Origin: Georgenia sp.
GTDB lineage: Bacteria; Actinomycetota; Actinomycetes; Actinomycetales; Actinomycetaceae
Assembly (NCBI GenBank): GCA_027322565.1
Contig: DAHVRG010000288.1
Coordinates: 1 to 6,931, forward strand
DNA: 6,931 bases
Direction of reading: 5' to 3'
This document shows, in pieces, positions 1 to 5,170 of this stretch (position 1 is its first letter; each line of letters opens with the position of its first letter). The position numbers were made by a program, and so were the translations under genes. The notes beneath the pieces were generated by a model. The model did no database searches. It saw nothing but the letters and a program-made list of their open reading frames with translations, and was not told where the DNA came from.

Positions 1-11
1 GACACCGCCCG

Positions 12-37
12 ATGTCGACACCTCCAGTGTCCGACAT
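12..37. other. Imperfect inverted repeat, possible operator or terminator
   Basis: The arms ATGTCGACAC (12-21) and GTGTCCGACAT (27-37) pair over 10 bp with one bulged C and a 5-nt CTCCA loop. Each arm also contains a small palindrome of its own: TGTCGACA at 13-20 and TGTCCGACA at 28-36. It could be a terminator for a gene left of the window or a paired regulator site; no T-run follows on either strand. The rest of positions 1-109 holds no credible gene. Confidence 0.35.
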
Positions 38-74
38 TCCGGACTGCGTTGCTACCACCTCCGGTACCGCGTCG

Positions 75-92
75 CTCCTCCTTCCGGAGGAG
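75..92 (-). terminator. Hairpin downstream of the nucleotidyltransferase gene
   Basis: Read on the minus strand this is CTCCTCC-GGAA-GGAGGAG, a perfect 7-bp stem closed by a GGAA loop, which belongs to the stable GNRA tetraloop class. It begins 17 nt after the TGA stop of the minus-strand gene ending at 110, the right place for a transcript 3' end. No U-run follows, as is common for actinobacterial terminators, so the role is inferred from position and stability. Confidence 0.45.
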
Positions 93-109
93 GCCGGGCG
101 GTCCGCCGG

Positions 110-676
110 TCAGCCCGAGGCCACCGGCTCCACGAGCTGGAGGTCCTCGACGAGGTGGAGGAAGGCCCGTGCGTAGGGGCTGTAGGACACCTCGTCCCGC
201 ACGCGCTGCCAGTCGATCTGCTCGCGCAGCGCCCGGGTGAGCGGCAGGAGCTTGCCGAAGTCGCAGTAGTGCTCCCCGAGGGTGCGCAGCTTGGAGGAGA
301 GCACGTCGGTGGCGCTGAGCACCGGCATCCGGACGGCGAGCACCTCGAGGATGTCCGACCGCTCGAAGAGCTCGTCCTCCACCGGCTCACCGCACACCCG
401 GTAGAGGACGTCGACCAGCTGCCCCTTGTGGAAGGCCTTGAACAGCCAGTTCTCGGCCGGCTCGTGGACGTCGAACCCCGCTGCCCCGATGGCGGCCCGG
501 GCCTGCTCGACGTGCTCCTCCTTGATGACGAAGTCGGCGTCGTGCTCGGGCTCGGGTGCACCGCGCACCCAGGCCGCGTAGCTGCCGCACAGCGCGAAGG
601 GGATCCCCGCCTCCGTCAGCGCGACCGCCGCCATGCGAAGGGCGTCCTGCAGCGCCTCCTGCTCCTCGTCGGCCAT
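110..676 (-). CDS. Nucleotidyltransferase-fold protein, stand-alone
   Basis: This 188-residue cytoplasmic protein has no signal peptide or membrane segment. A short N-terminal helix leads into the pattern of DNA polymerase beta-type nucleotidyltransferases: a strand ending in Gly31-Ser32, then Asp46-x-Asp48 (the usual metal-binding pair), and a third acidic residue, Asp89, in a LVDVLY strand. The helical C-terminal half resembles the uncharacterised or AbiEii-like nucleotidyltransferase families. Such proteins transfer a nucleotide to a protein, RNA or small-molecule acceptor; the acceptor cannot be read from the sequence. Some relatives are halves of MNT/HEPN or AbiE toxin-antitoxin pairs, but no HEPN or AbiEi partner is visible here. 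The left neighbour lies outside the window and the right one is divergent. ATG at 676 is chosen because GGAGGG lies 9 nt upstream. The fold is fairly sure; the function is unknown. Confidence 0.8.
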   Translation of the reverse strand: MADEEQEALQDALRMAAVALTEAGIPFALCGSYAAWVRGAPEPEHDADFVIKEEHVEQARAAIGAAGFDVHEPAENWLFKAFHKGQLVDVLYRVCGEPVEDELFERSDILEVLAVRMPVLSATDVLSSKLRTLGEHYCDFGKLLPLTRALREQIDWQRVRDEVSYSPYARAFLHLVEDLQLVEPVASG

Positions 677-685
677 GTGTGTTCA

Positions 686-691
686 CCCTCC
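686..691 (-). promoter_or_regulatory. Shine-Dalgarno site of the nucleotidyltransferase gene
   Basis: GGAGGG on the minus strand is separated by 9 nt from the ATG at 674-676. It is one of the few clear ribosome binding sites in the window, where most other genes look leaderless, and it fixes this start. I found no convincing TAnnnT -10 box for this gene in the 66-bp divergent gap. Confidence 0.6.
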
Positions 692-704
692 GTTCACGGG
701 TCGG

Positions 705-735
705 TTGGCACCGACGCCCTGCCTCGGGCCAGAAT
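705..735 (+). promoter_or_regulatory. Probable leaderless promoter of the EEP-family gene
   Basis: TTGGCA at 705-710 resembles a -35 box (4 of 6 to TTGACA-like consensus in the strongest positions) and CAGAAT at 730-735 a -10 box (4 of 6), with a 19-bp spacer. The -10 ends 7 nt before the ATG at 743, so transcription would begin at or next to the start codon. There is no Shine-Dalgarno sequence upstream of that ATG, which agrees with a leaderless message. Confidence 0.4.
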
Positions 736-742
736 CGGCGCC

Positions 743-1558
743 ATGCGCCTGGCGACCTTCAACATCCTCCACGGCCGCTCCCTCTCCGACGACGAGGTTG
801 ACCTCGAGCGCTTCGCCCGCGCGGTGGCGGCGCTGGACGCCGACATCCTCGCACTGCAGGAGGTCGACCGCGACCAGCCCCGGTCCCACGGGGCCGACCT
901 CACCACCATCGCCGCCGAGGCGATGGGTGCGCCCGAGCACCGCTTCGCCGCGACCCTCGCGGGCCTGCCGACGGCGTGGTCGGCCGCGACCGGGGACCTC
1001 CAGCCTGGCACCGCGAGCTACGGCGTCGCGCTCCTCAGCCGGTGGCCGGTGCGGTCGTGGAAGGTCGTCCCCCTCGAGGCGATGCAGGGCCCCGTGCCCG
1101 TGGTCTTCCCCGGTGCGACGGAGCCGACGATGGTGGTCGACGAGCCGCGCGTCGCCGTCGTCGCCGTCGTGGAGACTCCCGACGGACCGCTGACCGCGGT
1201 GTGCACCCACCTCACCTTCATCCCGGACTGGAACCCGGTCCAGCTCGAACGGCTGGTCGCGGCGCTCGCGGACCTGCCCCGGCCCGCGGTGCTCATGGGC
1301 GACCTCAACATGGCCGGCTCCCGGCCCGCGCTCCTCACCGGCTGGCGTTCCCTCGCCGACGCCCTGACCTTCCCGGTGGTCGAGCCGGACCGACAGATCG
1401 ACCACGTCCTCGCCGAGGGTGCCCTGCGGGCAGTGGGTGAGGCCCGGTCGATCGCCACCGGGATCTCCGACCACCGGGCACTCGTCGTCGACGTCGAGCG
1501 GGGCTGGTCGGCACACGGCGCCCACGGGGCGCCCGCCGGGCGGGCCGCGGCCGGGTGA
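743..1558 (+). CDS. Endonuclease/exonuclease/phosphatase family hydrolase
   Basis: This is a 271-residue metal-dependent phosphoesterase of the EEP superfamily (DNase I, exonuclease III, sphingomyelinase and inositol phosphatase fold). All core motifs are visible in order: Asn7 in TFNILHG, Glu40 in LQEVD (metal ligand), His156 in THLTF, Asp187 and Asn189 in GDLNM, Asp220-His221 in QIDHVL, and Ser242-Asp243-His244 near the C-terminus. The length suits a single EEP domain. There is no signal peptide, so it probably acts in the cytoplasm. The last 20 or so residues are Gly/Ala/His-rich and look like an unstructured tail. The start at 743 is supported by the FNxxHG strand beginning at residue 4 and by a -10 box placed for a leaderless message. 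A longer upstream frame exists but runs antisense through the neighbouring gene. The substrate (nucleic acid, phospholipid or sugar phosphate) cannot be decided from sequence. Confidence 0.9.
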   Translation: MRLATFNILHGRSLSDDEVDLERFARAVAALDADILALQEVDRDQPRSHGADLTTIAAEAMGAPEHRFAATLAGLPTAWSAATGDLQPGTASYGVALLSRWPVRSWKVVPLEAMQGPVPVVFPGATEPTMVVDEPRVAVVAVVETPDGPLTAVCTHLTFIPDWNPVQLERLVAALADLPRPAVLMGDLNMAGSRPALLTGWRSLADALTFPVVEPDRQIDHVLAEGALRAVGEARSIATGISDHRALVVDVERGWSAHGAHGAPAGRAAAG

Positions 1559-1559
1559 C

Positions 1560-1583
1560 GTGGGTGCGCCCCGCTTGCCCCAC
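1560..1583 (+). terminator. Weak hairpin after the EEP-family gene
   Basis: GTGGG (1560-1564) pairs with CCCAC (1579-1583), and inside it GCG (1566-1568) pairs with CGC (1572-1574). It starts 1 nt after the TGA stop. No T-run follows. It is offered only as a candidate 3' end for the plus-strand transcript in the short convergent gap. Confidence 0.25.
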
Positions 1584-1592
1584 ACAACGGCG

Positions 1593-1609
1593 CTGACCGG
1601 TCGGGTCAG
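1593..1609. terminator. Hairpin overlapping the dnaG stop codon
   Basis: CTGACC (1593-1598) and GGTCAG (1604-1609) form a perfect 6-bp stem with a 5-nt loop. On the minus strand the TGA stop of dnaG (1608-1606) lies inside the first arm. Because the gap between the convergent genes is only 47 bp, the structure could serve both strands. It lacks a U-run. Confidence 0.35.
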
Positions 1610-2532
1610 TCCTCCGCGCGCAGGGCGTGCCGCCGGTTCTCCAGGGCCACGAGCTCGGAGAAGATCTGCACGGCGTCCGCGCTGTCCGGCTCGGTGCGCT
1701 GCAGGCGGCCGCGCAGGTCGGCGATCTGGCGGGTCAGCCCCATCTGGATGAGGGAGACGAGCACCCCGCGCGCGTAGTTCCCGAGCGCCTCGGGCCGGTC
1801 CTCGGGCAGCGGTGCGACCGCGAGCTCGGTGACGACCGCCGCGACCGGCCCGGCCGCGTTCTCCCGCAGCGTCTCCGCCCACCACGCGGCGGCGTGCCGT
1901 TCACCGTCGAGCCGCCCGTGCTGGGCCGCCGCGGCCTCCAACTGGGCGCCGTAGGCGCGGGTGCCGCCGGCCGCCCGGATGGCGTCGTGCACCCCGCGGT
2001 AGGCGGGCACGGTGAAGGTGTCCGGCGGGAGGTCGTCGAAGCCGGCGCCGAGCGCGAGGTGCGGCAGCTGGAGGACCACCTCGAGCACCTGGCGCTCGAG
2101 CCGCGCGACCGGGTCCTCCCGGCCGGGCGCGGGACGGGGGGCCGCCGACGGGGCCGAGGTGCCGCCGTCGTCGTTCGTGCGGCGGCGGGCCGGGACCTGC
2201 TCGGCCCGCCCGTCACCGCCGGCGGCCCCGCCGCGACCTCCACCGCTCCGTGCGGCGTGGGCGACCGCCTGGCGCACCGAGCTCTCGTCCATGCCGAGCC
2301 ACCCGGCGAGCTCGCGTGCGTACTCGCTGCGGAGTGCACGGTCACGGATGCCGGCGACGACGGGGGCGGCCGCACGGAGCCCGGCGACGCGGCCCTCGGC
2401 GGTGTCGAGGTTCATCCTGCGCAACACGGAGCGGATGGCGAAGGCGAAGAGCGGCTCGCGCTGTTCGACGAGCTCACGGACGGCGGCCTCACCGCGCTGG
2501 AGGCGGAGGTCGCAGGGGTCCAACCCGCCGGG
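1606..2532 (-). pseudogene. dnaG: DNA primase DnaG, C-terminal part behind an in-frame amber codon
   Basis: This is the direct in-frame continuation of the primase, residues 360-667 when counted from the GTG start of the gene. Residues 360 to about 450 complete the RNA polymerase domain, including the LDPCDLRLQRG segment that in DnaG follows the Toprim metal site. A Gly/Ala/Pro-rich linker covers roughly 455-498. The remaining helical stretch, from PVARLERQVLEVV to the ENRRHALRAED end, corresponds to the domain that binds the replicative helicase DnaB. No base is lost or gained: the frame matches the N-terminal part exactly, and only the TAG at 2533-2535 separates them. Independent translation looks unlikely. 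The nearest start-like codon, TTG at 2523, has at best a GGCGGG abutting it, and the ATG at 2415 has no spaced ribosome binding site. It is tagged a pseudogene fragment only because of that codon; composition and motifs look fully maintained. Confidence 0.85.
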
Positions 2533-2535
2533 CTA
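2533..2535 (-). other. dnaG: In-frame TAG (amber) codon within dnaG
   Basis: On the minus strand the codons read TTC GTC GCC GTC TAG CCC GGC GGG TTG GAC. The TAG is codon 359, lying between FVAV and PGGLDPCD. From my memory of actinobacterial primases, a glutamate is common at this place, so one GAG-to-TAG change would explain it. The change also creates the only CTAG tetranucleotide I could find in the window. All five gene-ending stops seen here are TGA. Confidence 0.9.
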
Positions 2536-3609
2536 GACGGCGACGAACGTCTGGGAGGCGAACTTCTGGTCCTCGCCGAAGGCGCGTAACGCCGCCTTCT
2601 GCCCCGCCTCATCGCCGTCGAAGGTGAAGATGACCTCTCCCCCGCGCGTGACCCCGGAGGCGAACATGAGCCCGGCCGCGGCGTCCCCGCTCTCCCCGAG
2701 CAGCCGGCGGACGATGCGGACGTGGTCGGGGCCGAAGGCGGTGCCGCAGGTCGCGATCGCCGTCCCGACGCCGGACAGGTGGGCGGCCATGACGTCGGTG
2801 TAGCCCTCGACGACGACGACGCGCTTCTCCTTGGCGATGGCCCGCTTGGCGAGGTCGATGCCGTAGAGGACGGAGGACTTCTTGTAGATCTGCGTCTCGG
2901 GGGTGTTGAGGTACTTGGGGCCCTGGTCGTCGTCGGACAGGCGGCGCGCGCCGAAGCCGATCGTGTCCCCGGTGACGTCGCGGATCGGCCACACGAGGCG
3001 GCCGCGGAAGCGGTCGTAGATCCCGCGGTTGCCGCGGCTGACGAGGCCGGAGGCGATGAGCTCCGGCTCGGTGAAGCCGCGGCCGCGCAGGTGCCGCAGG
3101 AGGTTGTCCCAGCCGGCCGGGGCGAACCCGACCCCGAAACCGGCTGCGGCCTCCTCGTCGAAGCTGCGCTCGGCGAGGAACCTGCGGGCGATCTGGGCCG
3201 GCGGCGTGAGGAGCTGCTCGCGGAAGAACTCCTCGGCGACCCGGTGGGCGTCGATGAGCCGCTGGCGCCGGCCGTGCTCACCGCCGGGCCGGGTCGGGCC
3301 ACCGTCCTCGTAGCGCAGCTGGACGCCGGTGCGGCCGGCGAGGTACTCCACCGCCTCGGTGAAGGTGAGGCCGTCGATGCGCTGGACGAAGGAGATGACG
3401 TCGCCGCCCTCGTCGCAGCCGAAGCAGTGCCACAGACCCAGCTGCGGCCGGACGTGGAAGCTCGGGGTCCGTTCGTCGTGGAAGGGGCACAGGCCCTTCA
3501 TCGAGCCGACACCCGCCTGGCGGAGCGTCACGTGCGCGCCGACGATCTCCTCGATCCGGGCACGCTCACGGACGGCCGCGATGTCCTCCCGTCTGATCAG
3601 CCCTGCCAC
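2533..3609 (-). CDS. dnaG: DNA primase DnaG, N-terminal part
   Basis: DnaG makes the short RNA primers for lagging-strand DNA synthesis at the replication fork. This open part encodes 358 residues. It contains the CHC2 zinc finger that recognises template (Cys41, His44, Cys62, Cys65) and most of the RNA polymerase domain. That domain shows GPKYLNTPET (230-239), the SSVLYGIDLAK segment, the Toprim glutamate in VEGYTD (Glu268, Asp272) and the metal-binding Asp331-Gly-Asp333 in FDGDEAG. GTG at 3609 is preferred because VAGLIRRED matches the usual primase N-terminus and a TACACT box ends 6 nt before it; ATG at 3657 would add 16 unlikely residues. The frame ends at an internal TAG, whereas the family is about 600-660 residues long, and the missing half follows in the same frame. 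A truncated product would lack the end of the polymerase domain and the helicase-binding domain, so it should not support replication alone. Downstream of dgt, as in Mycobacterium. Confidence 0.9.
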   Translation of the reverse strand: MAGLIRREDIAAVRERARIEEIVGAHVTLRQAGVGSMKGLCPFHDERTPSFHVRPQLGLWHCFGCDEGGDVISFVQRIDGLTFTEAVEYLAGRTGVQLRYEDGGPTRPGGEHGRRQRLIDAHRVAEEFFREQLLTPPAQIARRFLAERSFDEEAAAGFGVGFAPAGWDNLLRHLRGRGFTEPELIASGLVSRGNRGIYDRFRGRLVWPIRDVTGDTIGFGARRLSDDDQGPKYLNTPETQIYKKSSVLYGIDLAKRAIAKEKRVVVVEGYTDVMAAHLSGVGTAIATCGTAFGPDHVRIVRRLLGESGDAAAGLMFASGVTRGGEVIFTFDGDEAGQKAALRAFGEDQKFASQTFVAV

Positions 3610-3615
3610 GCCCTG

Positions 3616-3621
3616 AGTGTA
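3616..3621 (-). promoter_or_regulatory. -10 box of dnaG, leaderless type
   Basis: TACACT on the minus strand matches the TAnnnT pattern and ends exactly 6 nt before the GTG at 3609, placing the transcription start on or beside the start codon. No Shine-Dalgarno sequence and no clear -35 box are present. dnaG therefore appears to have its own promoter rather than depend only on readthrough from dgt. Confidence 0.5.
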
Positions 3622-3647
3622 CGGTTCGCAGGCCCGGCTCCGGCTCG

Positions 3648-3657
3648 GTGTCGACAC
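3648..3657. promoter_or_regulatory. Perfect 10-bp palindrome upstream of dnaG
   Basis: GTGTCGACAC is self-complementary and centred about 43 bp upstream of the expected dnaG transcription start, just beyond the -35 region. The core TGTCGACA recurs at 13-20 and 5061-5068. A regulator site is possible but unproven; GTCGAC is also a common hexamer in GC-rich genomes. Confidence 0.25.
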
Positions 3658-3692
3658 GGCGGGGGAAGGACGAGGCGGAGACTGGTTCGGCT

Positions 3693-3787
3693 GGTCGGGA
3701 GGTGGGCCGTCGGCGGGAAGTGAGCTGTCGGTGACTTGTGGGCTCGTCGGGAAGTGAGCTGTCGGTGACTTGTGGGCTGTCGGTGAC
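3693..3787. repeat. 34-bp-period tandem repeat between dgt and dnaG
   Basis: Two identical 31-nt copies lie at 3714-3744 and 3748-3778, a period of 34 bp. On the plus strand each begins CGGGAAGTGAGC and ends CTTGTGGGCT. To the left, 3693-3713 matches the corresponding part of the second copy (3745-3765) at 17 of 21 positions, so it looks like a decayed copy. To the right, the sub-motif GCTGTCGGTGAC, present at 3724 and 3758, occurs a third time at 3776. The stretch is visibly less GC-rich than the genes around it and shows no coding character. Recent duplication by slippage is the simplest origin; a binding array upstream of dnaG is an alternative. Confidence 0.8.
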
Positions 3788-3804
3788 GGCCAGGGGCGCC
3801 GTCA
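3784..3804 (-). terminator. Hairpin starting at the dgt stop codon
   Basis: On the minus strand TGACGGC (3804-3798) pairs with GCCGTCA (3790-3784) across a 7-nt loop GCCCCTG. The stem begins with the TGA stop of dgt itself. No U-run follows, and the array of direct repeats abuts it. It may end or stabilise the dgt message. Confidence 0.4.
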
Positions 3805-5073
3805 GGGGCGGGTGCAGAGGCGCGCGTGCCAGGCCTGGGCGCTGTGGTCGGTGAGCGAGGCGACCTGGTCGATGACGACACGCAGCCGCGCGCCGTCGTC
3901 CTCTGCCTCGTGCCAGTCCGAGACGAAGGTGGGCTCGAGCTCCGCGGGTCCGGCCGCGAGGAGCGCCTCGGTGATCTCCTTGAGCATGGTCCGCTGCTGC
4001 AGGTACACCGGCTGGTTCTCCCGGGGGGCCATGACGTAGTGCGCGGTCACGCCCTTGAGCACGACGATCTCGGCGAGGGTGTCGTCGGGGACGACGAGGT
4101 CGGCCTGGTACCGGATGAGCGGTCCGTCGCCGAAGCGGTCCCGGGTGGCGTCGTGCGCCGCGTTGCAGAAGCGGCCGATGAGCTGGCTCGTCATGTCCTT
4201 GAGCGCGGCACGGTCGCGGCGGCTCTCGCTCCACGAGTCGAGCCACTCCGGTAGCGCGATGAGCCGCTCGAGGGCCGCGCCGAGGACGTCGTCGGCCACC
4301 GGCGGGTTGTACCACTGCCGGGTCTGGGCGACGACGGCGTCCCGCTGGTCCGGGCGGCGCAGCAGCGCGAGGTCGAGCCGGTTGCCCACGACGGCGTCCT
4401 CGACGTCGTGCACGGAGTAGGAGATGTCGTCGGCCAGGTCCATCACCTGACCCTCGATCGACAGCCGCCGGTCGGGCGCCCCCTCACGCATCCAGCGGAA
4501 GACGGGCAGGTCGTCGGCGTAGACGCCGAACTTCCGCGACGGGCGCCCACCCGGCTTCTTCGGCGCCTCCTCGACCGTCCACGGGTACTTCGTCGCTGCG
4601 TCGAGGCTCGCGCGGGTGAGGTTGAGGCCCACCGGGGTGCCGTCGTCGGTGAAGGTCTTCGGCTCGAGCCGGGTGAGCAGCCGCAACGTCTGGGCGTTGC
4701 CCTCGAACCCACCGATCGAGGCGGCCGCCTCGTCCAGCGCCCGTTCACCGTTGTGCCCGAACGGCGGGTGACCGAGGTCGTGGGCGAGGCACGCGGTGTC
4801 GACGACGTCCGGGTCGCAGCCCAGCGCCTTGCCCAGCTCGCGCCCCACCTGGGCCACCTCGAGGGAGTGGGTGAGTCGGGTCCGGATGAAGTCGTCGCTC
4901 GACGGGCCGAGCACCTGGGTCTTGGCACCCAGGCGGCGCAGCGCCGAGGAGTGGACGACGCGGGCCCGGTCCCGCTCGAACGCCGTGCGGGTCGGGTTCT
5001 TCGGCTCCTCCTGCCACCAGCGTGCACGGTCCGCGGCGTCGTACGCGGCACGCTCCAAGTTGTCGACAGCCAC
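3802..5073 (-). CDS. dgt: dGTP triphosphohydrolase-like HD-domain protein
   Basis: This 423-residue protein is a deoxyguanosinetriphosphate triphosphohydrolase of the HD superfamily. The family removes tripolyphosphate from dNTPs to give deoxynucleosides and so controls the dNTP pool; many members act on several dNTPs. The N-terminal RTAFERDRARVVHSSALRRL block is typical. The metal site can be read as His69 in RTRLTHSLEVAQ, His98-Asp99 in AHDLGHPPFGHNGE, and Asp215 in DLADDISYSVHD. EGNAQTLRLLTRLE (about 124-137) is another family signature. The length is normal and no key residue is missing. GTG at 5073 is chosen because the protein begins there as homologues do and because TAGGCT ends 6 nt upstream, suggesting a leaderless transcript. 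It is read toward dnaG, 192 bp upstream of it, an arrangement shared with mycobacteria, which links dNTP control to primer synthesis. Exact substrate preference is not evident. Confidence 0.95.
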   Translation of the reverse strand: MAVDNLERAAYDAADRARWWQEEPKNPTRTAFERDRARVVHSSALRRLGAKTQVLGPSSDDFIRTRLTHSLEVAQVGRELGKALGCDPDVVDTACLAHDLGHPPFGHNGERALDEAAASIGGFEGNAQTLRLLTRLEPKTFTDDGTPVGLNLTRASLDAATKYPWTVEEAPKKPGGRPSRKFGVYADDLPVFRWMREGAPDRRLSIEGQVMDLADDISYSVHDVEDAVVGNRLDLALLRRPDQRDAVVAQTRQWYNPPVADDVLGAALERLIALPEWLDSWSESRRDRAALKDMTSQLIGRFCNAAHDATRDRFGDGPLIRYQADLVVPDDTLAEIVVLKGVTAHYVMAPRENQPVYLQQRTMLKEITEALLAAGPAELEPTFVSDWHEAEDDGARLRVVIDQVASLTDHSAQAWHARLCTRP

Positions 5074-5079
5074 GGCCGC

Positions 5080-5085
5080 AGCCTA
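5080..5085 (-). promoter_or_regulatory. -10 box of dgt, leaderless type
   Basis: TAGGCT on the minus strand fits TAnnnT and lies exactly 6 nt before the GTG at 5073. This is the same geometry as at dnaG. There is no Shine-Dalgarno sequence and no recognisable -35 hexamer. Confidence 0.45.
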
Positions 5086-5120
5086 CTGGGCCACCCGACG
5101 GCACCGGCGGAGGCGCGGCA

Positions 5121-5146
5121 GGTCGCCGACTCCGGAGAGCGCGACC
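5121..5146. promoter_or_regulatory. 26-bp dyad in the dgt / GH13-like divergent region
   Basis: GGTCGC (5121-5126) and GCGACC (5141-5146) flank a central CTCCGGAG (5130-5137). Both inverted elements share the same centre at 5133.5, so 10 of the 13 base pairs of the dyad are complementary; only the two 3-nt spacers are not. It sits about 37 bp upstream of the expected start of the plus-strand GH13-like transcript and 60 bp upstream of dgt. The size and symmetry suit a dimeric repressor such as those controlling sugar genes, but no regulator gene lies in the window. Confidence 0.35.
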
Positions 5147-5158
5147 GCCGGTAGATGC

Positions 5159-5164
5159 CACAAT
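5159..5164 (+). promoter_or_regulatory. -10 box of the GH13-like gene, leaderless type
   Basis: CACAAT (4 of 6 to TATAAT) ends 6 nt before the ATG at 5171, again placing the transcription start at the start codon. No ribosome binding site precedes that ATG. This supports 5171 over the internal ATG at 5225. Confidence 0.4.
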
Positions 5165-5170
5165 GACGCC

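Noticed and set aside
155..742. Long plus-strand N-terminal extension in frame with the EEP-family gene
   Set aside because: It runs antisense through the nucleotidyltransferase gene, has no domain similarity, and the EEP core begins within a few residues of the ATG at 743.
683..1885. 400-codon minus-strand open frame opposite the EEP gene
   Set aside because: It is Arg/Gly/Pro-rich with no recognisable motif, and it overlaps two genes with full family signatures. It is a typical high-GC shadow frame.
2521..2535. Frameshift or programmed slippage at the dnaG break
   Set aside because: Both halves are in the same frame with no missing or extra base and no slippery run. The break is a single stop codon.
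1627..2589. 320-codon plus-strand open frame opposite the primase C-terminal half
   Set aside because: It mirrors conserved dnaG codons, has no motif and no start signal.
2722..3723. 333-codon plus-strand open frame opposite dnaG
   Set aside because: It is antisense to the zinc finger and Toprim regions, is dominated by Val/Ala/Glu/Gly, and has no family resemblance.
3735..3744. TTGTGGGCT in the repeats as a DnaA box
   Set aside because: It differs at several positions from TTGTCCACA and its complement, and the surroundings lack an AT-rich unwinding region, so there is no support for an origin.
3693..3787. CRISPR-like array
   Set aside because: Repeats are adjacent with a 3-nt gap rather than unique spacers of 30 nt or so, there are only two full copies, and no cas gene is present.
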